Source: Sipunculus nudus (lineage: Eukaryota; Annelida; Sipuncula; Golfingiida; Sipunculidae). From it: a stretch of DNA of 64,000 nt. The position numbers and the translations under genes were made by a program. The notes under the pieces are model-generated. The model had not been told where the DNA came from. It worked only from the letters and a program-made list of their open reading frames with translations, and did not search any database. The DNA is taken from positions 13,754,839 through 13,818,838 of the forward strand of contig CM049316.1 in assembly GCA_026874595.1 (NCBI GenBank). Direction: 5' to 3'. Numbering within the stretch: the first letter of the stretch is position 1; each line of letters begins with the position of its first letter. This document shows, in pieces, positions 1-10,741 of the stretch.

Positions 1-343
1 AGTGTGGTGTCAGCATCAAAATCACTGCATTCAGCTTCAAATTGCTTCAAGTCATCAGCGTCTAATTTTACCTCATGGACACTTATATCGTGCTCTCCCC
101 CAGCTTGAGCACCAAATAACATACCACCAGGGGCTATGTCAAGCTTTTTACTTTGTCCAACAGGGGGTGTTAGTGCTAGTGTGGCTGCCTGGACACCCTG
201 TCCTCTAAACGGGGCCTCCTTTACTGTGCTGGAAGAACTTGTTGATGCCACCGTACTTGCCGTGGAATGCCTACTGGTGCTGGTCATCTTCTGGATGCTG
301 TCGTCCATAATGCCACTAAACCTGATCATACTCCCAGATAAAC
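1..343 (-). CDS. CEP192-like gene, coding exon 4 (partial at window edge)
   Basis: Acceptor TTTTCAG|GTTTATC at 343; open through position 1 in the frame set by the previous exon. Encodes a Ser/Thr-rich stretch (TSTSRHSTASTVASTSSSS), then LTPPVGQSKKLDIAPGG and an acidic segment (HDISVHEVKLDADDLKQFE). Continues beyond the window. Confidence 0.65.
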
Positions 344-3300
344 CTGAAAATAAAATATTTGATCAAATTTACAATTCAGCTATACAATAAATATTATTTC
401 ACTTTTTCAAAGCCAGTACCAATGTATCCCATTTCAGGACCTTTTCAAGTAGTTTCACTTCATTATCTAGAAAGACACATTTATTTGTAACTTCTTCATA
501 ACACTCAATTCGCAGACCCTCTCATGGCATATTTTGTTACCATTGTCCATCGAATAAGGATGAAAGTCAGTCACCAGACAATAAGAATATTTTATTACTT
601 ATTACACCTTAATTATTCCATGTTGTATATTCATATGTATGTGTGTTATGAGCATAATCTGTAATTAAGACATTTGAGGAAATCTGAGAGATTCTATCAA
701 GATTTTATCATTTTTGTCTTTTGGGGGCTGGTGGGTTTTCCACACGGACATTCATTTTTGAAGTCCAAAATGGCAAAAAATATGATTCATCCTACTTCTT
801 GATGACACAAACATTAAAACAAACGTATAATCAGAATCAATATTGCCAAATGCTATTTGAGAAAGACTGCGCCAACTAAAATTACTGATTAACACTATTA
901 CTATCTTGGTACTGCCAACTGACATCAACAGTGTTTGCCCATTTTTGTAACTTTTGTTGGCTGAATCATAAAGCTTTCCCTGTGTTCAAGCTGAATCAAC
1001 TTTCCTATAAACACTAGCTCTTGACATATTTCAAACTCTTAACCAGTCATCTGAAGAGATGATTTAGATACAAGCCTACGTGGGAGCTGCAGAGTGTTGT
1101 TCAAGTTTCCCCATTCCCCATCGACTTAAACAAACAGAAGTGATTCTCGCTCAGGCACAGCATCTGAACAGTTTTGAAGTAGACAATCAGTCCATGAGTT
1201 ACCTAGTGATTTAATAGGTTTCATGGCATGTGATCCAAACCTATAATACTGGGACATGACATTGGCCAGTGTTCAGATTAATGGATTAAGCTGCAGTGCG
1301 GTTATGCAGTTTGGAGTGTTTTCAGTCTGCCTGAGAACACCAGCGCTTCAGACTCTACAGGGAAGCTAATGATGTACATGGTCTCAGAATGACTAAAGCA
1401 CATCAGATTTCCAGAGCTTATAATTTGCAAATTTTGACCCAGGCAAGGCAGCAATGTTCCCTGACCCATAAAGGAATTCACTAAACCTCCCTTTTTTTAT
1501 TTAAAACCATGATTTCAATAATATTTTTGAAAATGGTATTAAAAGACATTGTAAAAATTTTACATTTGAAAATTTGTAATATCTTACTTCATGAGGGCTT
1601 GCTAACATGGGAATTAATTGATAATCTTTCTTTTATTGCACAGCAAATAAAATATATCGGATTCAAACAAACCAACAGAAAATATATCACCTTTCCCCAT
1701 GGCTGAGGTATTTAACAATTTATTTGTATACTCACCTGACATGTTTTCAATGTCAATTATAGATGAGGACATTTCCATACTTCCTCTGCCCCTGTCAATC
1801 AAAAAATATTTAATTAATAAAGACAGATCCAAACCTTTTGTTCTATAACAAAATTCCCTGGACAGAAAAATAAAACACGAATCTGTGTAACATCATATAT
1901 GCCAAATGTAATCAATACTTGTCCAGGGGAGCCAGGGCAATTATTTTTTTATCTAAAAATATATTAATCCTTTCTGCTCAATTTTCATCTTCAATTTAAA
2001 AATATACCTGGAGTATCTGCCTGTTGCATTACTCACCCAGTTATGGAAGATTTTCGACTTGCATCATCAAGTGTCCCAGTTTCATTTCCATCCCCAAGGG
2101 AGAACCTAAGTGCATCCTGCTCCGGTGGAATAGACATGGTGGTGGAATTTTCTTCTATAATAGACCCACAGTCCCCAGGCTCATTGCCAAGATGGCTGCA
2201 GAATACACAAGCATAGTATACTAGATGTAAGATCCCTAGACGGCTGAAGAATCTACAAACATAGTATTCTAAAAAGTAAGATGTCCAGATGGCTGCAGAA
2301 TACATAAACATAGTATTCTAAATGTAGCAAGCAAGAGCACCACGAACAGAAGCAATAAAACTTGGATTATGAATAAGATTTATAGCTAACACTGTGGCTG
2401 ATATGGTTGAAGACAAATAATTCTTTTCTCCTGAACAATGATGCCAGTATATATTTTTTTAACATGTACACATGGCCTATCATTTTATCTCTACAGTACA
2501 GCATTCTCTCAGGCCACTGAATATAAGTTTATCAAATGAATAATTAAAAACATCTTTCTGAGTGAATGTAAATGCTCATATTATGGTTGTTTTAACTGTA
2601 CTCATTTTGATTGATGAATGACACACTTATATACTTCCTTAAGTTAAGGATCAGCTTATCAGCAGATGGCAGTTTATATTTCACTCTTCTGACATGCAGT
2701 GGTTATACACTGTAACTGTTCCAAATATCCTAAATTTTAACCACTTCTTTGTGTAGTTATTTTTCAGGGCCTCAACACCACGACTGGCACAGGGCAAAGA
2801 ATCAAGACCTACAAGAGCGGAGTGCATATTTAAAACTTGGACTTGGATGCTCTCATTTTTTCCTATTACAAATGTTTGCTCTGAGCCAGCCCTGGTGATG
2901 AAATCCGGCAAAATCTTGCTTATACAAAGCAGCGGTTAAAATGAAGGAGATCTATAACAACTGCAGTGTTCTTTATGCCAGTGTAAAACCACTGTGTCAA
3001 GAGTGTAAGTTTATATATTCTACAGCAGACAATGTACTGTTAATAATATAACAACCTGCCAACAGAGTATAGTCTAATACAGGATGAACATTTTATCATG
3101 GCTGATGAATCACTTCCACTTGAAATGAAACAGAGAATGAACATAATTTTGTACCTAGCTATATCTGATGCAACATGTCCTCAATTAATCCTTAAACAAT
3201 GATACACTCAATGAACTTATATGAAAACAAAAAGATACACACACACATGAACATCCACCTTTGTCCATATTCAGCTGTAAGAATGATTTTAAGTTCAATG

Positions 3301-3644
3301 GAATCTGTCTGAAAGACCACCAATCTAACAAGAGAACCGGTCTCTTAGGGATACCCTTGAGTGGACCAAAGGATTCACACTAATTTTAACAGACCTCTCA
3401 AATAAGACCACCTGTAAATTGAGACCACTTTTGACCAGTCCCAGAGGTTGTTTTATTACCCAAGTTTCTAAATATCATTTCAGTGAACTCACCGGGCATT
3501 ATTCCTATCAGCACGTGCCACAGTAGAAGCTGCTACAGGAACTGGAGTGTCACAGAGTGTCTGGCTGTCAAGGGATGTCTTCCCATAATTCCCTGTCACA
3601 ACGGATAGCTCCGCATCAGACAGCCTTGGTAATTTGTCGCTCAT
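1..3644 (-). CDS. CEP192/SPD-2-like centrosomal protein, N-terminal part (runs off the left edge)
   Basis: Four coding exons on the minus strand (3493-3644, 2037-2195, 1736-1791, 1-343) join with matching phases (2, 2, 1) and GT/AG sites to give about 235 residues from an ATG at 3644. The start is chosen because it opens the only long frame of the first exon and reads MSDKLPRLSDAELSVVTGNY. The product is Ser/Thr-rich and acidic, with no visible membrane segment or enzyme motif. The stretch PVPVAASTVARADRNNAR resembles the human CEP192 N-terminus as I recall it (VAVSTLARDRSSTDNR). A later LRFSL...SRKSS block resembles its LQLSF...SRKKS, in the same order. CEP192/SPD-2 is a centrosome scaffold that recruits PLK4, Aurora A and PLK1. 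The match rests on short motifs only; the diagnostic C-terminal ASH domains lie outside the window. The exons are well supported, the name only moderately. Confidence 0.5.
1736..1791 (-). CDS. CEP192-like gene, coding exon 3 (short)
   Basis: A 56-bp exon between TTGACAG|GGGCAG and ATGTCAG|GTGAG, phase 2 in and 1 out. Encodes GRGSMEMSSSIIDIENMS. The phase agreement with both neighbours is the main support. Confidence 0.6.
2037..2195 (-). CDS. CEP192-like gene, coding exon 2
   Basis: Acceptor TTCTGCAG|CCATC and donor ACTGG|GTGAGT; 159 bases, phase 2 in and phase 2 out. Encodes HLGNEPGDCGSIIEEN, then an acidic Ser-rich segment. The acceptor lies in the first unit of a three-unit ~50-bp tandem repeat (2191-2337). 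Confidence 0.7.
2191..2337. repeat. three-unit ~50-bp tandem repeat spanning a splice acceptor
   Basis: Units begin near 2191, 2241 and 2290 with GATGGCTGCAGAATACA, GACGGCTGAAGAATCTA and GATGGCTGCAGAATACA, each followed by a CATAGTAT-CTA tail. On the minus strand the outer two units both offer CTGCAG|CCATC; only the one at 2195 joins the CEP192-like exon frame. The middle unit reads CTTCAG. Confidence 0.7.
3493..3644 (-). CDS. CEP192-like gene, coding exon 1
   Basis: Begins at ATG 3644-3642, encodes 50 codons plus 2 bases and ends at donor CCCG|GTGAGT. Leaves phase 2, which fits the next exon. Any 5' UTR boundary upstream of 3644 was not determined. Confidence 0.7.
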
Positions 3645-6600
3645 GATGAGGATTTATCACATACAGATGACTGAAACAAAAATAATTATTTTAAACCAGG
3701 TTTTTTTATAATAATATGACTAAATTTTTTTTTAAATGTCTCATCCAGAATATGTCTCAATTCAATTTTAATTACGGCAACACAGTATACTACCATATAA
3801 AATGCTCTGTAGACATATTCAAAGACAAAAGACAAGATGGGACCAGGTGCTGATTTCCTTGAAGCCCCAGCTGCTCTGCTCTCCCTAGTAATGTAACAAT
3901 ATACCACCTTTCGCTCATTGTTCCTGCTTCTGGGGCAGTTTTAAGTGCCAGGTTTGCAAGGTTTTATTTGTGAGTTCTGTTCTTCATTCATAAGCTCAGT
4001 ATTCAACTGGGGAGTGGGTGGTTGAGGGGTAAAACACTCTGTTCTTTCCACTGTCAACCCAGACTTGATCTCTGGCGTGGCTATGACCAAGGATGTTTCA
4101 TTAATGGAGTTATAACTCTGGGTCTGGCCATTTTTGAATGTTGCTGACAAGGGTCATAAAACTCGCTGGTCAAAGGCACAGAAAGATGCCACTGATAAGC
4201 CCCGTGCTAATTGATACAGCACGAGAATCCGCATTGCGGTGTTTCTTCGGGGTGACTCATTAAGTTTCCGGAGACCTCAAGTGTCAACTAACGCTCAATT
4301 AAGTTATAGGTTCTCCTCGAATTAATCTGGAGTATGTAATGTAATTATTGGAATTATCTTAAGTTAACACAATACATTTTCATATAGACATCCAGTAGTA
4401 AGCCAATGTGTGTGAAGCTGTTGTTAGTAAAGATAATGGCAATAATACAAGAATAACAACATTTATGATCAATGCAGTGGGTGATGGGGTCACACACAGA
4501 CACCTGACATGAAAATTGAGAATAAATCAGTAGTTTTTCAAACATAAACAATATAAAATGCATCCTCTGAGTCACCTATATGGGCCAATTGTGCTAATTC
4601 TATACATAGCAGTGTCAAATGTTATAGAAAGAAAAATAAGGTTGTTTATCCTGCTGTTACTTATTAAGAATAACACTGATGATGCAGACAGTAACATACA
4701 CCACTTTTTAGAGTGATAGAAAAGATATTTCTGTCCATTTACAGCAAATTATGGGCCATTTTGTCCCACCCGTAACATGCCCATGCTTAAACCCATAAAT
4801 TTTATGACCATGCAGACCTTAAAATAATCAGCTGCATATATGCTGCTGAATGAATTAAAAAAGTGTAGACTGTACAGCAGGGTTGAAAGTTTTTGTGAAG
4901 AAGTAACTTGGATACAGAAATCCATAATAATACTTTTTATGATGTCTTGGTCAAAATCCAATTTTTTTTTGTCCCACATATATCACGTTGTGCTGCATTT
5001 GTCAATATAATTAACCTAGAACTGCAGAACTTTTACAATGACCAGAATAGAAGTGAGATAAATATTTCACATGTGTCTGGGGTACATATAACTCTAACAA
5101 ATCAGAATAATATTATTATCTTGTAATCTTGTAATATTAAAACATACCTGTTGCAAAAGTTAACAGCATTACAAGCCTTTGTCCCACTATTATAACAGGA
5201 TTAGGGGAGTTCTTCCCTGATCATAACACAGTCACATGGCTCGTCAGGTGAATAACTCAGACACACAAGTTGGATATTGTGCTGCTTGATCCAGTTGACT
5301 TGGTTTACATGATGATGAAGGCATGGGTGTGTCTGCCAGTCCCCAGCCCAAACAGAAGTTTTTGTATCAGAATAACTACGCCACAAACTTTTACATCATC
5401 TTACACCTTTTCTATTGGATATTGGATGTGTGTCATTATGACATACCTGAATGTTTAGATAACCATATATGGCTTCAGCTTTTGCCAATGCGCAAACTTT
5501 TTTCCTGTTTTACCTAAAGCTCATGTAATATCATTATATTCCTGTCATTAATAAATTCAGGGTGCTTATTTGTTTCCTTATCGATTCTGTGTGACCTAAC
5601 TACTTACTGACTCACTTTTGATACTAATTCCCTGACCTAAATTACCGCCTTATGCATAGGTCAGTTTTCACCATACATATATTTAACACTGACATCCAGA
5701 TCTAAACCTGGCTTCTGCTGGTGCACCTATAATATCAGAATCTTTTTTTACATTCACATGGCTATGACAGTTGTACCAGTCTGTAGTAATCACTGGTTGT
5801 TTGTGTTCAGAATTTATGTCCTTTAAAATACTCATTTTTCAGCTTCTATTCTACACCTATATGCTTACACTGACATATGGAGATCAGAATCTAAACACCT
5901 GTCTTACAAAAGCTGACAATGCACTGGTTGACCAATTTAGGCTATAATCTTTTTTCACTGTCCATCTATCGCTCCTTACATCTGCTTTTCTGGCAACAGG
6001 TTCCAGGCACTATACAATATTGAGTTAACATCAGAAATTATATATAATAAATATCAAAACCTCTTACCAAATAACACCACCGTAATGGTCCTTCATATAC
6101 TTCCTATTGGCAAATATGACAAATTCCTCATATTATAATCTAAAAAGAAAAATACTGTGCCTTGATTTTCAATAGTCCATGGCATATTTTTGGTTTGTGA
6201 CTTATTTTATTGTCTTATTAATGTATAAATTTGATGTGAATATTACTTAAAACTGTATTTCTATCAAATATGTCCCACCTGTAGCACATTTTGTCTAAAC
6301 ATATTTAATAGTAAGACAGACTGATGTGAACTTAAAGAAATCCAAAATTATTCAAGTAAAACAAGGTTTATGGACCAGTGGTCCGTCATGTATCTCGGCA
6401 GATACTGTTTTAAAGAGTGACTGCATCTGTTGCAAAATCACTCCAGTGATTCCTCAGTGAGAGATTGTCTAAACATACCCATTGTACATAAATCTGAAAC
6501 ATCACTCTCAGCCTGAAGGGCTTCAGCAGACTGTGTAGGACCGAACAACCACGTTGAATCAAAAGCTGCTCGGCAGCTGCACCTGACACTGCAGTACAAT

Positions 6601-7282
6601 AGGCACACAATTGGGTTAATGGGCTTATCACGTCTTAATTGCAATTAATACATGACTGACATGTAAGTGCTGGCAGAGCTACCAAGAGTTGTGTCTCCAT
6701 TTATTTAACCTCCTTGCTATGACTCTGAGATTGGGTTGCAGGTGCTTGTCCAAGGCCAGTTGTTTTGTCTTGGTTCCTCGTTTCCTTCACCTCAAGACAC
6801 TACCGAATGCAACCATCCCAGCCATGGAGAGTGCCTCCATTAGTTAAAATATAATTTTGTAGAATCCATGTATAATAGATTTTGTTTATTTTTAAATAGA
6901 GCTAAATTACTAAGACATTCGGATAAATTACTATTTTCTGCCAAAAATTAAACAGATTTTCCTGTTACAATATTTTATTTTGAACAATTTTTTTCCTAGT
7001 ACCTAAGTTCAAGCTTTTACTCTGAACCCTTTTATACAGTAGTAGAACCCAGGATCCTGGATACCTGTGCCGCACATATACAGTTAATTTTCTTATATCA
7101 CTATTAGTTATAACTTAAAAATAACCAAATGCTTCGTGCCACGGGGGTCTGACTTTTGGTGAGGCGTATTTAATCTGCTTCATGCGACAGGGGTCTGACC
7201 TCCAGGGTTGCATTCTTAAATTGCATGACGTGACACTAACACAAACTTTAAGGCGGTCATAATGGCCAAGCTTCAGATTGCT
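3645..7282. other. intergenic region upstream of the CEP192-like gene
   Basis: No supported gene. The segment near 3920-3995 resembles 14000-14075 (both contain AGTTT-AAGTG-CAGG-TTGCAA). The remainder is AT-rich with short chance frames. A promoter for the minus-strand gene is expected near 3650-4300, but I could not identify specific sites. Confidence 0.4.
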
Positions 7283-10200
7283 ACTGACAGGTGACAGACA
7301 AAACCCCACTCTGACAAAAGCCCATCCTGACAAAGGCCCACCGGACGAGCCCACTGGACAAAAACCCACCCCTAAACAAGGGACCTATGGGTCACGACGC
7401 TCAGCTGTTATATATGATAAAAAAATATTATTTAGAAATGAGGCACATGCTGGTTTTGTGTGGTAATAAATATAAGCTGTATTATGAGTTGTTGTTGTTT
7501 AGCTTATGTATGATTTTGATAGTACCTTTGGAGACAGGGAAGAGGATTGATTTCATTTATTTTATTAACAAATGGAGTACTACTGTCACACAGATTTTGA
7601 CTTGGCCATATAACTTATAAGCAGAACATATAATATAAGAGTTAAACTATTTATTAAAAAAATTACAAATATTGTCCCAAATATAATTTTTATTAAAAAT
7701 AATAAGAGAATCATATGATTTTTTAAAATGAAATAATAATATTAAAGAATATATTCATGAATGCATTCATGAATACATTTTGAAAGTATTTGCACGAGTA
7801 TTCATATACTTTCATTTTTACCTGAATTCCCATTCTTTATGCAAGAAATTTTATAATGGAGTACATAATCATATTCGTATTTAAATACAATTACAAAGTA
7901 TTCGCACCATGTCTGGTATTTATTCAGTTTTTAACCAAACAATGATGTTGAGAATCCAGAATATACAAAATTCACACATTTAAATAATGATCATAAGTAC
8001 CTGGTTTTATGGCTTTTATTTTATAATATATTAAAAAATAACTGTAAAAAATTCATTTTGGACTAATTTCACATCAATGTACACACTAGACACAGTAGGA
8101 ATCTAGATTAATATTATCAACTGCATCTTTGTCTATCATTAATTTTCTTCATATAATCCTTAATGATTAGTAATGAATAATATGATTTACTTCTTTATCA
8201 TTAAAAATGAACTGAAAAATGCCATAGGTGACTGCATGGTGTTATTTGGAATATGTGACATTCTACCCATCGATACAAGATTCTTATATCATCAGTAACT
8301 GCAAGTTAATTTCCTGTTATTATAAGCTAACAAATTCCTTTTCTATTTTTCTTTAATTTGTTATTAAAAACCAATAAAAATTTATTAATTTATTGTTTAT
8401 TGTTATGTTGTTGGTTAAAACTACTAGATGAGTTGGGTTGAACACCTGGATCAACTGTGGCTGGCCATAAGCTGCCTGGATTCTCCCCTCAAGGGTGCAT
8501 AATTTGATGAAAGGTCAACAAGGTCAACATACAGGTGACTCAAGAGGGGCTGGAGAGAGCCAAAGTCTGACAGGGTCTCATAAAAAACATTAATTAAAGC
8601 TACAATATTTGGCAAATTTCTTTCAGCTTTCTAAACTAAAAAGCTGAAATCCTTATGTGTGCATGATATGAAAATTATATCAACAGTGCTCATGGGAAAC
8701 AAAAGTGCCATGGTCACAGTTGGGCAAACTTTAAGGTACTAATTTTATATTTATACTAATAACTTATAAAATTTGAAAAATTCAGAACTAATTTTGGGTA
8801 TTCAATTGAATCTTGATTAAATAATGTTACATCCCTGACAAAAAAAATCTCTAGCTTCAATAATGCCCTTGTTAAGGGAGTAAATATATTTCTTAATTTT
8901 TTACAAAGTGCATTATGTTTGGGCCCATAACTTAAAAAAAATACACAATACTGACATCATTTCTGGCATGTGCATAGTGAATGTATAGAAAAATATGTAT
9001 ATTATATATGATCAAAGTCAGATCAGTGGTTTTGATATTAGGCAGTCTTAAAGTGTAACATTGGGTTTTTAATGGAAAAATGAAGTTTTTCATTGATATC
9101 TCGAAGGAATTAAGTCCTAGTGACCAAATTCTTGGCATGGTAGGGGATTTTGGAGAAATCTAACTGTATGCCAAATTTAAGGAACTTAGAGCTGAAGCTC
9201 GGGAGCTGAGCTCTAGCAAACTGCAAAACACTAGCAATATGTGACATGGTGCTTGAAAACTTGAATAAAATCTACAGTTTTTGATTAACTGGTTTCAAAT
9301 TTTTGGTGTTAACAGTTGAAATGCTAACAAAAACATGCTGTGAAAATTAAATCCACAGCAGTTACAGCAAAAAAACGTGCCATGGTCAAAGTTGGGCAAA
9401 ATTTAAGGTACCAATTTTTTATTTTTGCTAATATTTTTAAAAATTTAAAAGATTTTGATCTAATTTTGGGTATACAATTTAATTTTGATTAATAAAAGTA
9501 ATATTACTGGAATAAAAGTGCTAAGCTTTAACAAGTTTTGTGTTAAGTGATAAAATTTCTTTCCTGATTATTTACAAAATGCATTATGTTTGGGCCCATA
9601 ATTTTTTTAAATTAAATAATGCAGACCTAATTTCTGGCATGTACATAGGAATTATATAGAGGATTATTTATAGGAAATATGAGGAAAAACAGATGAGTGG
9701 TTTTGATATTAGGCAGTCCTAAAGTGTGAAAAAACGTTTTTTAATAAAAAATTGAGGTTTTTCCTTATTTTCTCAAAGACACAGTTTTCGGCTTGGTAGG
9801 AGATCTTGGGGACATCTAACATTATGCTGAATTTTGGATTCCTAGGTCTTACAGTTTCAAAACGAGCCACATTTGCGGACGGACGGACGACGGACAATGG
9901 ACCACGACTATAGCTCAGATGACTTATAGTCAGCTGAGCTAAAAAGCAGACCTGGACAAAAACCCACCCTTGACTAAAATGTAAAATTAAATGATTTTAT
10001 CATGTTTTTCAAAAATGACAAGTAGTATATATGTTTATGTGTTTATGTATATATGTGCTCATATACATGCTTATATATCTGTTATATATCTGTCTGCAGC
10101 TTGCTAAAACAGATATATATATATATATAAGTATATATAATGAACATATGTGTGTTATATTATAATTTATAAAATAAATATAATACTTGTCATAAGTATA

Positions 10201-10424
10201 AAAAATGTTACATACATTTAGAAAATGATAAAAAAAAGTATTTAAAAAACTTGAGAAAACATTATAAAATCATTTAATTTAATTTTATATTTTAGTCAAG
10301 GGTGGGCTCTTGTCCAGGTCTGCACTTTTAGGGGTGGGTTTTTGTCCAGTGGGCTCTTGTCAGGTGGGCCTTTATCAGGGTGGGCTTTTGTCAGGGTGGG
10401 CCTTTGCCCTACACCCGCCACTGA
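7283..10424. mobile_element. foldback / long-TIR DNA element, split by a 2.57-kb Helentron-like insertion
   Basis: The left arm (about 7300-7376 plus 9946-10010) and the right arm (about 10262-10424) are inverted copies. Both are built of short GACAAAAGCCCACC-type units and share the string GGACAAAAACCCACCC. The outer right end reads CGCCACTG, the complement of a hAT-like CAGTGGCG terminus; the left terminus is degraded. The two left-arm pieces are separated exactly by the element at 7375-9945. With that removed, the original unit is about 570 bp and almost a full palindrome with an AT-rich centre holding (TA)n at 10109-10139. Superfamily assignment is tentative. Confidence 0.6.
7375..9945 (+). 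mobile_element. Helentron-like non-autonomous element, family A (copy A-1)
   Basis: The 5' end AACAAGGGACCTATGGGTC contains a small GACC/GGTC hairpin and is followed by GCTCAGCTG. The 3' end carries a GGAC tract (about 9875-9890) and the hairpin TAGCTCAG...CTGAGCTA, then AAAAA. The core has two divergent ~672-bp units; anchors GTGCCATGGTC lie at 8705 and 9377. It sits inside the foldback element. No open reading frame suggests a replication protein, so it is non-autonomous. Confidence 0.7.
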
Positions 10425-10741
10425 CCTAATTACCAAGTAAGAATATCTCAGATAACCATAACAATAGTTGCAAATGTATATTCCAAGTACTGCTTATATG
10501 CTTATATGTACATGTTAACTGGTTAAGTGCACATAAACTGGACAGAGTTAAGACCATTGCCTATCAACTATATTTGCTAACTTTCATTACGTTTCTGCAA
10601 AATTCCATACAAGATCCATACAAGAATTATTAAGTGTTAGACATATATATAATCATTCTAGTAGTTTATTTACTACTAGCCCTAGCTCCTGTGCTATAGT
10701 CCTATAAGATCCTTTGGTAAACTAGAGACATTCCACTTGTT

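Larger units (their letters stand above)
344..3492 (-). other. introns of the CEP192-like gene
   Basis: AT-rich intronic sequence interrupted by exons at 1736-1791 and 2037-2195. Apart from the ~50-bp triplicate at the exon 2 acceptor, I see no recognisable repeat, RNA gene or conserved frame. Confidence 0.5.
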
